Below the pieces are notes generated by a model, which was not told the DNA's origin, ran no database searches, and was given only the letters and a program-made list of their open reading frames with translations. A stretch of 64,000 nt of DNA from Hymenobacter sp. UV11 (GTDB taxonomy: Bacteria > Bacteroidota > Bacteroidia > Cytophagales > Hymenobacteraceae), in NCBI RefSeq assembly GCF_004684095.1, contig NZ_SRII01000010.1, positions 62,001 to 126,000 of the forward strand. The letters run 5' to 3'. Below, piece by piece: positions 26,881 through 35,108 of the stretch. A program made the position numbers and the translations under genes. The stretch's first letter is position 1. Each line of letters opens with the position of its first letter.

Positions 26881-28470
26881 CTACCCCTCCCCATTGAGCC
26901 GGGCCACAAATGCGTCCCATTGCGGCTGCCAGCTGGCCAGGGCGCGCTGCTTCTCGGCGGCGGTGAGGTAGCTGTAGTTTATCCCATTGAGGGAGAGCTG
27001 TTTCAAGTCGCGCAAGTCCAGCTCCCAGGCCAGGAAAACGGCCCAGTAGTCGGGCGTCACGCCCACGTAGTCGAAGATGCCGGGGTCGTCGGAGCTGATG
27101 GACACCTGCACGCCGCGCCGAATCCAGGTGTGGGCCGGGTGCATGCGCAGGTCGCCCACGTAGTCGAGCAGCTGGTTGCTCAAGGGGCTGACTTCTATGC
27201 AAATATGCTGCTGGCGCACGAGGTCCTCGGCCGCCGGGAAAAACGCCAGGTTGAAGCCGTGGCCGATACGGGTGCTGCCCAGCACCGCCGCGTCGTACAC
27301 GTTGGGCACGTGCTGCCAGGTGCTCTCGCCGTCGTGCAGGCATAGCGGTAGCTGCGTGCCGGTAGCCGCCGCCAGCGAGTCGCGCAGTTGCCACACCTCC
27401 TGGAAGTAGCGGGTGGGGTGGCCGGCATCCTCGTGGGCCACCAGGTCGAAGGCCGCCACCACGTCGGGGTAGCGCTGGTGCAGCGCGAAGGCCTGCCGCA
27501 TGCTGCGCGCAATCAGGGCCGTCGATTTGAAGCGCAGGTCGGCATAGATGAGCCGGAAGGTGAAGGCTGGCTGGTGTGCCCGCACCCGCCGCGCCGCCCG
27601 CTGGTAGTAGCGCACAATGGAGTCGGCTGGAAACGAGCCCGCCGGGTGCGCCAGGTCGTAGAGGCTGCCGCTGAGGCCGGTGCGCAGCTCCACGTGCTGC
27701 ACTCCATCGGCGGCCATCGAATCGAGGGTAGCGGTGGCCAGGTCTTCAAATATTGGCTGGTAATTCGTGAAGCCGTTCATCCGCTGGAAGCACTGCTCAA
27801 ACTTCTGCCAGATGTTCACCGAGTCGCGGCTGATGCTTTCGTTGAACGTCAGCAGCGCGTGCAGCTGGGCCGGAAAACCCGGCACCGTGCGGCCCAGCAC
27901 CGCCGCTGGCCGGAAGCCCGCGGGCACCTCGGCTGGCCGAAAAAAACGCAGCTCACCCTTGATGAATCGCCCATTATCAGCCGCCCAGTACACGTAGCAA
28001 TGCGGCTCGCGTAGGGCGCGCTGCACTATCCACCAGGGGCTACCCCCCGCGCTGGGGTGCAGGTGGTGCACGCCGCCCTTGGGCATGGTTTTCAGCAGGC
28101 TGTAAAGCCGGGTGGCGTACATCTGCCGCCGCCAGCGGTAAAAATTGCGGGCCGGCGGGAAGAAATGGATGGAGTCGTAGTGCGCCTGCAGCTGCTCGCG
28201 CAGGGCCCGCAGGCGCAGGTCGGCCCGCGCTTCGGCCGCCGAGAGCCGCAGCCCCGAGCTGAAGTTGCGCACACTGTCGGCCTGCTCCAGGCGGCGCAGC
28301 TGCTGCGCGTAGGTAGCCGGCGGGCGGTGCTGGGCCGCCTCGCGCCGCGTGCAGCCCACCGCGCCGCCCAGCAGCAACCCAGTCAGTACCCAGATTATCG
28401 TGCTTTTGCTGAGTAAATTAGCTGCTCGGCTGGCTTTGGCGAATAGTTGGGTGGGCAGCAAATTGTCCAT
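26881..28470 (-). CDS. Adenosine-deaminase-family lipoprotein
   Basis: 529 residues, longer than cytoplasmic adenosine deaminase (about 340). The N-terminal hydrophobic segment ends in GGAVGC with Cys40, a possible lipidation site, so the enzyme probably sits outside the cytoplasm. Metal and catalytic motifs are all present: HHLHPS (HLH at 136-138), LCLHDGES, STRIGHGFNL and SSDDPGIFDYVG. It resembles the extracellular growth-factor-like type of adenosine deaminase. It would turn adenosine into inosine at the cell surface. It heads the purine block. The stop codon TAG lies within a GGGGTAGG motif on the coding strand. Confidence 0.9.
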   Translation of the reverse strand: MDNLLPTQLFAKASRAANLLSKSTIIWVLTGLLLGGAVGCTRREAAQHRPPATYAQQLRRLEQADSVRNFSSGLRLSAAEARADLRLRALREQLQAHYDSIHFFPPARNFYRWRRQMYATRLYSLLKTMPKGGVHHLHPSAGGSPWWIVQRALREPHCYVYWAADNGRFIKGELRFFRPAEVPAGFRPAAVLGRTVPGFPAQLHALLTFNESISRDSVNIWQKFEQCFQRMNGFTNYQPIFEDLATATLDSMAADGVQHVELRTGLSGSLYDLAHPAGSFPADSIVRYYQRAARRVRAHQPAFTFRLIYADLRFKSTALIARSMRQAFALHQRYPDVVAAFDLVAHEDAGHPTRYFQEVWQLRDSLAAATGTQLPLCLHDGESTWQHVPNVYDAAVLGSTRIGHGFNLAFFPAAEDLVRQQHICIEVSPLSNQLLDYVGDLRMHPAHTWIRRGVQVSISSDDPGIFDYVGVTPDYWAVFLAWELDLRDLKQLSLNGINYSYLTAAEKQRALASWQPQWDAFVARLNGEG

Positions 28471-28568
28471 TCAAGTAAACGCAAAAAAGCTGCGGTAAGC
28501 AAGTAGTTGAACCGGCAACCTACTACCGCCCCACCAAGGAATACAAGCCTCACATGTTACCAAATTGT

Positions 28569-28612
28569 GTCCGCCCGGCGCTGCCCGCCGCAGCGCGCGC
28601 CGCCAGGCGGAC
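28569..28612. repeat. GC-rich hairpin downstream of egtB
   Basis: GTCCGCC at 28569-28575 pairs with GGCGGAC at 28606-28612, with further pairing inside. There is no T tract, so a terminator role is uncertain. Confidence 0.4.
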
Positions 28613-28633
28613 TCTCAACTGGCCACCGCGGGC

Positions 28634-29980
28634 CTACCGCGCCAGGCGCAAGCCCGTGAACTGCCAGCGCTTATCGGCGTGGAAGAAGTTGCGGTAGGTG
28701 AGGCGGATATGGCTCTCGGGCGTGGCGCACGAGCCGCCGCGCAGCACCAGTTGGTTGACCATAAACTTGCCGTTGTACTCGCCCAGCGGGCCGGCCGCGC
28801 GCTGGTAGCCAGGGTAGGGATGGTAGGCCGAATAGGTCCACTCCCAGCAGTCGCCGAGCAGCTGGTGGCACTGGGTGGGGTCGGCATCGGCGGGCAGGGG
28901 TAGGGGGTCGAAGTGGCCGCTTTCGAGCCAGTTGCCGCCCGTGGGCGTGGCGCCGAAGTGGCGGGCCGCCACCTCCCACTCAGCCTCGGTGGGCAGGCGG
29001 GCGCCGGCCCATTGCGCGTAGGCATCGGCTTCGTAAAAGCTGAGGTGCGAGGCGGGCGCCGCCAGGTTGAGCGGCGCCAGGCCGGTAGGGCCGTAGCGCT
29101 GCCATTGGCCCTCAGCGGTTTGCGACCAATAGAGCGGCATTTTCCAGCCCTGCTGGTTTACCAAATCCCAGCCCTCGCCCAGCCAGAACTGAAACTGCTG
29201 GTAGCCGCCCGCCTCGATAAACTGCAGAAAATCGCCGTTCGTCACGAGCCGATTTTGCAGCTCAAACGGCGCCACCAGCACCTCGTGCACCGGCAGCTCA
29301 TTATCAAACGAAAACCCTTCCTGCTGATGCCCAATGGCATAAATACCGCCCGGAACTGCCAGCCAGGACGCTGCGCTCAGTGAATAGTTAACAGTGAGCA
29401 GTGAACAATTGCCTGCTGCTAATTGCTCACTGCTCACTGTTAACTGTTCATTGCTTAAGTAGCCTGGCGCCAGCGGGTTGGTGCTCAGAATATACTTGAT
29501 ATCGGTGGCCAGCAGCTCCTGGTGCTGCTGCTCGTGGTGCAGGCCAAGCTCAACCAGCTCGGTGGCGGCGGCGGGCAGCTCGGGCAGGCGGGCCAGCAGC
29601 GCAGCCATGTGCTCATCCACGTAGGCGCGGTAGCGGTGCACATCGGCCAGCGGCGGGCGCGAGAGCGTGCCCCGGTCGGCCCGGTTTACGCGGGAGCCCA
29701 GCGAGTTGTAGTACGAGTTGAATAGGTAGGCGTACTGCGGGTCGTACACCTCGTAGCCGGGCGCAAAGCGCTGAAGCAGCATCGTTTCCCAAAACCAGGT
29801 GGTGTGGGCCAGGTGCCACTTGGGCGGGCTCACGTCGAGCGAGGGCTGCACCACCGTGTCTTCGGGCAGCAGCGGCTGCACCAGGGCCACCGACTGGGCG
29901 CGCACGGCCTGGTAGTGGGCCGGCAGCGCCGCTTGCAGCGCGGGGGCCGCAGGGGGGTAGGGTAGGGACGCAAAATTCAT
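28634..29980 (-). CDS. egtB: Ergothioneine-type sulfoxide synthase EgtB with an in-frame repeat insertion
   Basis: 448 residues. A DinB-like N-terminal domain carries the iron ligands (HLAHTTWFWE near 57; HHEQQHQE at 148-155). A C-terminal formylglycine-generating/sulfatase-modifying domain follows (LPTEAEWEVAARH; GDCWEWTYSAYHPYPGY; LRGGSCATPESHIRLTYRNFF). It joins a thiol to trimethylhistidine using oxygen. Residues about 177-200 are encoded by a 70-bp palindrome at 29381-29450 lying in the interdomain linker, so the reading frame stays open. No egtD is in the window. Confidence 0.9.
   Translation of the reverse strand: MNFASLPYPPAAPALQAALPAHYQAVRAQSVALVQPLLPEDTVVQPSLDVSPPKWHLAHTTWFWETMLLQRFAPGYEVYDPQYAYLFNSYYNSLGSRVNRADRGTLSRPPLADVHRYRAYVDEHMAALLARLPELPAAATELVELGLHHEQQHQELLATDIKYILSTNPLAPGYLSNEQLTVSSEQLAAGNCSLLTVNYSLSAASWLAVPGGIYAIGHQQEGFSFDNELPVHEVLVAPFELQNRLVTNGDFLQFIEAGGYQQFQFWLGEGWDLVNQQGWKMPLYWSQTAEGQWQRYGPTGLAPLNLAAPASHLSFYEADAYAQWAGARLPTEAEWEVAARHFGATPTGGNWLESGHFDPLPLPADADPTQCHQLLGDCWEWTYSAYHPYPGYQRAAGPLGEYNGKFMVNQLVLRGGSCATPESHIRLTYRNFFHADKRWQFTGLRLAR
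29381..29450. repeat. Palindromic repeat inside egtB
   Basis: Arms 29381-29410 and 29421-29450, each 30 bases, carry AGTTAACAGTGAGCAGTGA and its inverted form with few mismatches and a 10-base centre. It is AT-richer than the surrounding gene and is read in frame. Confidence 0.85.
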
Positions 29981-30250
29981 AGACGAAGAAAATCAGCTAA
30001 GCACTAAAGTGCTGATGTAACTGCCAGATGCCGCCCTGGGTTGCGGCCGCCGGCCCCTTGGGCCGCTTCGCAAAATGTCGGCTCATCAGCGCGCAGTAAC
30101 GCAGCAGGCGGCGGCTAACGAAAATAGCGCGGAAAATTTTCGGACTGGTGGAATTTCTCCCTTACTAACTGGGTTTGCATTTGCCAATACACACTGGCGC
30201 ATTTGCCAGGCCATTTTCAGAAATTTTTAGCTAACAAATTCTCCCCTTAA

Positions 30251-30532
30251 ATGAGTACGAGTAGCCTAAGCCCAAGCCTGCAAGTTTCCGTGTCGCCTAC
30301 CCCCCCCCACGTGCCCAAGCGCCCCGCCCGGCGCATTGGCGAAAAAAGCCGTCGCGGCTTCGCGGCCATGTCGCCCGAGCAGCAGCGGCGCATTGCCAGC
30401 GAAGGCGGCCGCGCCTCGCACGAGAGTGGCCGCGGCCACCGCTTCTCGGCCGAAGAAGCCCGCGCCGCCGGCCGCAAAGGCGGCCAAATAAGCCGCCGCG
30501 GTCCCAAAAAAACCGACTCGGACCCTAAATAG
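30251..30532 (+). CDS. KGG-repeat stress-type small protein
   Basis: 93 residues. It contains KSRRGFAAMSPEQQRRIASE followed by GGRASHE and a second repeat ending GRKGGQISRRG, the Lys/Arg-Gly-Gly motifs of general stress proteins related to YciG/Con-10. It is very basic and probably disordered. The first 25 residues are Ser/Pro-rich. It ends 25 bases before the menC-like gene. Confidence 0.85.
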   Translation: MSTSSLSPSLQVSVSPTPPHVPKRPARRIGEKSRRGFAAMSPEQQRRIASEGGRASHESGRGHRFSAEEARAAGRKGGQISRRGPKKTDSDPK

Positions 30533-30544
30533 GCGCCTGGGTAG

Positions 30545-30552
30545 CACCTTTG
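30545..30552 (+). promoter_or_regulatory. Near-consensus -7 box 5 nt before the menC-like gene
   Basis: CACCTTTG differs at one base from TAnnTTTG. The ATG follows after 5 nt. No -33 TTG is visible at the expected distance. Confidence 0.35.
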
Positions 30553-30557
30553 CGCCC

Positions 30558-31628
30558 ATGCTAACACTTTCTTACCAGCGGCGGGCGCTGCACTTCAACT
30601 TCCCGGCGCGTACCTCGCGCGGGGCGCTTACCGAGCACGTGGCCTACTACCTGCGGCTGCACGATGCGCGCCAGCCTAACCTCGTGGGCTGGGGCGAAGC
30701 GGCACCGCTGGCGGGCCTCAGTCCCGATTACAGCCCCGATTTTGAAGGCGCAGTGGCTGCTTTTTGCCGGCAGTTCAACGAGTCGAAGCACTTGGAGCTG
30801 CCGGCCGAGGCTGCGGCGGCACTGGTGTCCGCCACGCTGCCGGCCTTGCGCTTTGCCCTCGAAACGGCCGCTCTCGACCTGGGAGGGGGGGGTAGGCACC
30901 AGCTCTATGCCAACGACTTTAGTCAGGGCCGGGCCGGCTTGCCGATAAATGGCCTGGTCTGGATGGGCGACGCGGCCTTTATGCGCGAGCAAATCAGGCA
31001 AAAGCTGGCCTCCGGCTACGCCTGCCTGAAAGTGAAAATCGGTAGCCTGGATTTTGAAACCGAGCTGGCGTTGCTGGCCGAAATTCGGGCCGAGGCCGAC
31101 GCCTCGCGCCTGATGCTGCGCGTCGACGCCAACGGCGCCTTCTCGCCCGCCGAGGCTCCGGTCAAGCTGGCCGCGCTGGCGCGTTTCGACCTGCACAGCA
31201 TCGAGCAGCCCATTGCGGCCGGGCAGTGGCCGGCGCTGGCGCAGGTGTGCCGCGAGTCGCCGGTGCCCGTGGCCTTGGACGAGGAGCTTATTGGCCTCAC
31301 CGACCCCGCCCGGCAGGAGGAGTTGCTTGACCGTGTGCGCCCGCCCTACGTGGTGCTCAAGCCCACGTTGCTGGGTGGCCACGCCGCCACCCGCCGCTGG
31401 ATTGCCCTGGCCGAAGCCCGCGGCATCGGCTGGTGGATAACCTCGGCCCTGGAATCCAATATCGGCCTCAATGCCGTGGCCCAGCTTACGGGCGAGTACG
31501 ATGTGGCCGGCTTTGCCCAAGGCCTCGGCACCGGCCAGCTGTACGATAATAACCTGGCCGCGCCGCTGCACATTCAGGCCGGAATGCTGCACTACGACCC
31601 CGCCGGCACCTGGGCCAGCGTAGGGTAG
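30558..31628 (+). CDS. menC: o-Succinylbenzoate synthase-like enolase-superfamily enzyme
   Basis: 356 residues. Muconate-lactonizing-type barrel: catalytic lysine in CLKVKIG, metal ligands in RVDANGAFS, IEQPIAAGQ and VALDEELIG, and a second lysine in PYVVLKPTLLGG. This is the pattern of MenC, which dehydrates SHCHC to o-succinylbenzoate in menaquinone synthesis. Dipeptide epimerases share the fold, but the DANG/EQP/DE spacing and the C-terminal ALESNIGLNA favour MenC. No other men gene is adjacent. A GGGGTAGG copy encodes Gly-Gly-Arg near residue 111. Confidence 0.85.
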   Translation: MLTLSYQRRALHFNFPARTSRGALTEHVAYYLRLHDARQPNLVGWGEAAPLAGLSPDYSPDFEGAVAAFCRQFNESKHLELPAEAAAALVSATLPALRFALETAALDLGGGGRHQLYANDFSQGRAGLPINGLVWMGDAAFMREQIRQKLASGYACLKVKIGSLDFETELALLAEIRAEADASRLMLRVDANGAFSPAEAPVKLAALARFDLHSIEQPIAAGQWPALAQVCRESPVPVALDEELIGLTDPARQEELLDRVRPPYVVLKPTLLGGHAATRRWIALAEARGIGWWITSALESNIGLNAVAQLTGEYDVAGFAQGLGTGQLYDNNLAAPLHIQAGMLHYDPAGTWASVG

Positions 31629-31705
31629 GCTTTAGCCTGCCGAATGGGAAATATTCGGCAAAAATTTAGCTGCTTTCAACCCGTTGGCGGCAAGCTAAAA
31701 CTTAC
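31625..31705. repeat. Palindromic repeat, TTTAGCTTGCC group, copy 3
   Basis: GTAGGCTTTAGCCTGCCG pairs with CGGCAAGCTAAAACTTAC. It starts inside the last codons of the menC-like gene. Confidence 0.65.
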
Positions 31706-31777
31706 TCTATACCCCTTGCGAAAATTCGCTAACCGGTTGTATATTTAACCTTTCACTGGTTAAAGCTGCCGGGTGCT

Positions 31778-33085
31778 ATGCAAGTTTTTACGTTGTTGGG
31801 TTGGGTAGCTGGCCTGCGGGTGGGCTGGCTGGTGCTGGGGCTGGGTCTACTGCTCCAAGTAGGGGTAGGGCAGGCCCAAACCCCGTCGGTGGCATTTGTT
31901 ATCAGCCGGGCTGGCCGGCACAAGGTGCGGCTGCCTTTTTTCACGCAGCGCAACCTGATAATCGTGGCGGCCCGCCTCAATGGGCGCGGGCCCTACAACT
32001 TCCTGCTCGATACTGGCGTGGGCACCAGCCTGCTCACCGACCCTTCCATAGCCGATTCGCTGCACCTGGCGCGCGGCTCCGAATACAAGCTGCTGGGCGT
32101 GGGCGGCACCGACAGCGGCCTGCGCGCCTACGAGGTCAACAACGTGCGCGTAAATCTGGCCGGCCGCGCCGAGGCGCCGGGACTGACCTGGCTGCTGCTC
32201 AGCAGCGACGTGCTCGACTTATCCGGCTACGTGGGTATGCCGATTCACGGCATTATCGGGGCCGACCTCTTTCGCTCCTTCGTGGTCACTATTCGCCCCG
32301 AGCAGCATGAGCTGGTGCTCACTACCCCCACCGACTACCGCGCGCCCCGTGGCCGGCGCTGGGCCCGCCTGCCGCTGCTGCTCGACCGCGACAAGGCCTA
32401 CATCACGGTGCTGGTGCAGCAGCAGCCCGCCACCCCCGATGCCGTGGCGCTGCCGCTGCGCCTGCTGCTCGATACCGGCGCGGGCCATGCGCTCAGCCTC
32501 GAAACCACCTCCGACCTGCGCCTGCACCTGCCCGCCACCCGCTTGCGCACCGACCTGGGCCGGGGCCTCACGGGGCTCATCAGCGGCTCATTGGGGCGGG
32601 TGGCGACTATGCAACTGGGCCACTACCACCTGCCCCAGGTACTCACGTCCTTTCCCGATTCGATGCAGGTGCACGAGCGCCTGAGCGGCACCGAGCGCCT
32701 GCGCAACGGCAGCATGGGCTACGAGGTGCTCAAGCGCTTCACCACCGTCATCGACTACCCCCACCACCAGCTGCTGCTGCGCCCCACGGCCGCCATGCGC
32801 GAGCCCTTCGAGCACGATATGTGCGGCCTCGACCTGCTGGCCACCGGCCCCAATTACCGCCGCTACCTGGTGCAGCGCGTGGTGCCCGGCTCGCCGGCGG
32901 CTACGGCCGGCATTGCCGAGGGCGAGGAGCTGATAAGTGTCAATTTTCTGCCTATCAATGTCTTCTCGCTCACCGACCTGAGCCACATGCTGCACTCGCA
33001 GGATGGCCGGGTGCTGCTGCTGCTGCTGCGCCGCCACGATGGCGAGCTGCACACGGCCAGCATCCGGCTCAAGCGCCAGATTTAG
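31778..33085 (+). CDS. Exported retropepsin-like aspartyl protease with C-terminal PDZ domain
   Basis: 435 residues with an N-terminal signal or anchor (GWLVLGLGLLLQVGVGQAQ). The two protease halves carry YNFLLDTGVGTSLL (Asp78) and LRLLLDTGAGHALSL (about 231), so each lobe supplies one catalytic Asp as in single-chain aspartyl proteases. A PDZ domain (RVVPGSPAATAGIAEGEELI) ends the protein. Homologues are common in Bacteroidota and are thought to act in the periplasm. The target is unknown. Confidence 0.85.
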   Translation: MQVFTLLGWVAGLRVGWLVLGLGLLLQVGVGQAQTPSVAFVISRAGRHKVRLPFFTQRNLIIVAARLNGRGPYNFLLDTGVGTSLLTDPSIADSLHLARGSEYKLLGVGGTDSGLRAYEVNNVRVNLAGRAEAPGLTWLLLSSDVLDLSGYVGMPIHGIIGADLFRSFVVTIRPEQHELVLTTPTDYRAPRGRRWARLPLLLDRDKAYITVLVQQQPATPDAVALPLRLLLDTGAGHALSLETTSDLRLHLPATRLRTDLGRGLTGLISGSLGRVATMQLGHYHLPQVLTSFPDSMQVHERLSGTERLRNGSMGYEVLKRFTTVIDYPHHQLLLRPTAAMREPFEHDMCGLDLLATGPNYRRYLVQRVVPGSPAATAGIAEGEELISVNFLPINVFSLTDLSHMLHSQDGRVLLLLLRRHDGELHTASIRLKRQI

Positions 33086-33099
33086 CAGTAGCCGGTGCC

Positions 33100-33193
33100 G
33101 GTTGTCATGGCGAGCCTGCGAAGCAATCGCTTTCGAACGAGTCGTGCGGGTATCGCCTCGGTGCGATTGCTTCGCAGGCTCGCAATGACAACC
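33100..33193. repeat. Palindromic repeat, GTCATTGCGAG group, copy 2
   Basis: GGTTGTCATGGCGAGCCTGC...GAAGCAATCGC pairs with the inverted arm ending GCAATGACAACC. Its right end abuts a CCTACCCC copy and the -7 box of the next gene. Confidence 0.85.
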
Positions 33194-33199
33194 TACCCC

Positions 33200-33207
33200 T
33201 ACATTTG
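33200..33207 (+). promoter_or_regulatory. -7 box 6 nt before the acyltransferase start
   Basis: TACATTTG fits TAnnTTTG exactly and the ATG follows at 33214. The region where a -33 element should lie is the arm of a palindromic repeat. Confidence 0.5.
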
Positions 33208-33213
33208 TCGGCC

Positions 33214-34407
33214 ATGTCTGCCGTTGCTCCCGATACCTTACCCCCGCCGCTCATTCGGGCCAACCAGCACATTTACCGCGACCACTTCCACGAGGAGTTC
33301 ACCCAGACCCTGGACGAGAACATCCTGCAGCTGCTCGACCGCGTGTGGTTTCGGTCGCGGCTGGTGGGCTTCGAGCCCTACCCCCAGCGCAACAACCCGG
33401 ACCGGCCGCTGATTTTTGCCTCCAACCACTCGGGTATGGCCTTCCCCTGGGACGCCATTATCTCGCTCTCGCACCTGTGGCGCTACCTGATGAATACCCG
33501 CGGCCACCTGCGCGATTTGCCCCGGCCGCTGTCGGCGCCCATGCTCTCGGCTACCAAGCTGATGAACCCCTACCTCATCACGGATTTCTGGAAAAAGTGC
33601 GGCAGCGTCGATGCTACCACGCTCAATTTCGAAACCATGATGTACTACCAGGAGCACAACCTCATGCTCTACCCCGAGGGCGTGCCGGGCATCGGCAAGG
33701 GCTTCAACCGCAAGTACCAGCTCCAGCGGCTGGCTACCAGTATGCTGCGGCTGAGCCTGATGCACGGTACCGACATCATGCCCTTCTACACCATCAACGC
33801 CGAGTACCTCAACCCCTACGCCTACAGCTTTGAGTGGATAAACCGGCTGACCAAGAAAATCGGCATCCCGTTTTTGCCCCTCACGCTGCTGCTGCTGCTC
33901 GTCATTGTGCAGCCCTGGGCCTTCTACCTGGCCCTGCCCGCCCAGCTCACCTACGTGATGGGCACCCGCATCCGGCCCACCGACCTCACTACCAAAAAGC
34001 ACGACGAGCTGAGCCGCGACGAGCTGCTGGCTATTTCGGAGCAAATCCGCCAGCGCATGCAGGTGGAGATGGATGCCGCCGTGGCCGCCCACGGCCAGCA
34101 CCCCTACCGCTGGCGCGAGCTGTGGCAGCGCATGAAGGAAAACCGCCGCTATTTTCCGTTCTTCCTACCCTTCGCCTGGCCCGCGGCCTTCACCGAGTTT
34201 GAGCGCCGCTACGTGAAAAACGGTGAGCGCGATTTCAACATGCACCTCGACCGGCCCGGCACGTTCTGGAAGCTGCTGTGGCGCAATCCGCTGGTGCTGG
34301 CCTACTTCATCCCGGTGCTGGGCTGGATTCCGCTGGCCATGAAAGGCTACCGCGACAACAAGCTGAGCCGCCTGGCGCGGGACAGGGCCGCCCCCACCGG
34401 CCGCTAG
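33214..34407 (+). CDS. Acyltransferase of the PlsC-like superfamily
   Basis: 397 residues from the ATG at 33214. The NHX4D-like block reads ASNHSGMAFPWDAI and a second block is LYPEGVPGIGKGFNRKYQLQ, as in 1-acylglycerol-3-phosphate acyltransferases. A hydrophobic hairpin (IPFLPLTLLLLLVIVQPWAF) follows the catalytic domain, and a further one near the C-terminus (VLAYFIPVLGWIPLAMKG). It is longer than PlsC (about 240), with a C-terminal extension. The acceptor lipid is unknown. It probably acts at the inner membrane. Confidence 0.8.
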   Translation: MSAVAPDTLPPPLIRANQHIYRDHFHEEFTQTLDENILQLLDRVWFRSRLVGFEPYPQRNNPDRPLIFASNHSGMAFPWDAIISLSHLWRYLMNTRGHLRDLPRPLSAPMLSATKLMNPYLITDFWKKCGSVDATTLNFETMMYYQEHNLMLYPEGVPGIGKGFNRKYQLQRLATSMLRLSLMHGTDIMPFYTINAEYLNPYAYSFEWINRLTKKIGIPFLPLTLLLLLVIVQPWAFYLALPAQLTYVMGTRIRPTDLTTKKHDELSRDELLAISEQIRQRMQVEMDAAVAAHGQHPYRWRELWQRMKENRRYFPFFLPFAWPAAFTEFERRYVKNGERDFNMHLDRPGTFWKLLWRNPLVLAYFIPVLGWIPLAMKGYRDNKLSRLARDRAAPTGR

Positions 34408-34561
34408 CGCCCAACCTCAACCATACCAATTACTGAAAGCTGCGTACAAGCGCTAAGTATCTGAAGCAGCGTAGGTAAGTTTGGGGCTGACGGCAGGCCA
34501 GGCCGCCATTTTTGCTCCTTAAAATCTATTTTTTCATCTCATCCATTTCCCCGTTTCACTC

Positions 34562-34972
34562 ATGGACGACCTGTTTAAGAAATTCATCAATACCGGCGTC
34601 GGCTTCCTGTCGCAGGGCAATAAAGCCATGCAGAGCGCTATCGAGAAGCTGGTGAAAGAGAGCAAGATATCGGAGCAGGAAGGCAAGAAAATCGTGGATG
34701 ACCTGCTGAAAAGCAGCGAAGCCAAGCGCACCGACCTCGAAAAGCAGTTCAAAGGCCTCACCGAAGACCTGAAAACCCGCGTCGGCCTCACCCCCGAAGC
34801 CAAGAAAAAGCCTACCCCCCCCGCCAAGGCCAAAGCCGCCGCCAAAAAGCCCGCCACCAGCGCCACCGCCCAGGCCGCCGGCACCGTGAAGAAAGCCGCC
34901 GCCAAGGCCGGTGCGGCCAAAAAAGCTGCCCCTAAAAAAGCAGCCGAAGCCAGCGCCCAGGCGGCTGAGTAG
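34562..34972 (+). CDS. Phasin-like protein with Ala/Lys-rich tail
   Basis: 136 residues. The N-terminal 80 form amphipathic helix (LFKKFINTGVGFLSQGNKAM; LVKESKISEQEGKKIVDDLL) like polyhydroxyalkanoate granule-associated phasins. The C-terminal 55 residues are Lys/Ala/Pro-rich and histone-H1-like (KKPTPPAKAKAAAKKPATSA). It may bind granules or DNA. No PHA synthase is nearby. An intrinsic terminator follows. Confidence 0.65.
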   Translation: MDDLFKKFINTGVGFLSQGNKAMQSAIEKLVKESKISEQEGKKIVDDLLKSSEAKRTDLEKQFKGLTEDLKTRVGLTPEAKKKPTPPAKAKAAAKKPATSATAQAAGTVKKAAAKAGAAKKAAPKKAAEASAQAAE

Positions 34973-34993
34973 CTGAAAAGTAAGTAACTAAAA

Positions 34994-35027
34994 AGGGTCC
35001 CGCTGCGTGGTGCAGCAGGACCCTCTT
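34994..35027 (+). terminator. Intrinsic terminator after the phasin-like gene
   Basis: AGGGTCCCGCTGC (34994-35006) pairs with GCAGCAGGACCCT (35012-35024) with one mismatch, followed by CTTT. Confidence 0.7.
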
Positions 35028-35032
35028 TAGGT

Positions 35033-35108
35033 TGTAAAACGGAGTGGTACTCCGTTTGTCGTTGCCCGATTTGCGCGGGCGACAAACGGAGTGCCACTCC
35101 GTTTTACA
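35033..35108. repeat. Palindromic repeat, ACGGAGTGG type
   Basis: 29-base arms TGTAAAACGGAGTGGTACTC... and the inverted copy ending CCACTCCGTTTTACA, with one mismatch. Each arm itself contains ACGGAGT/ACTCCGT. It directly abuts the stop codon of pdhB. Confidence 0.85.
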
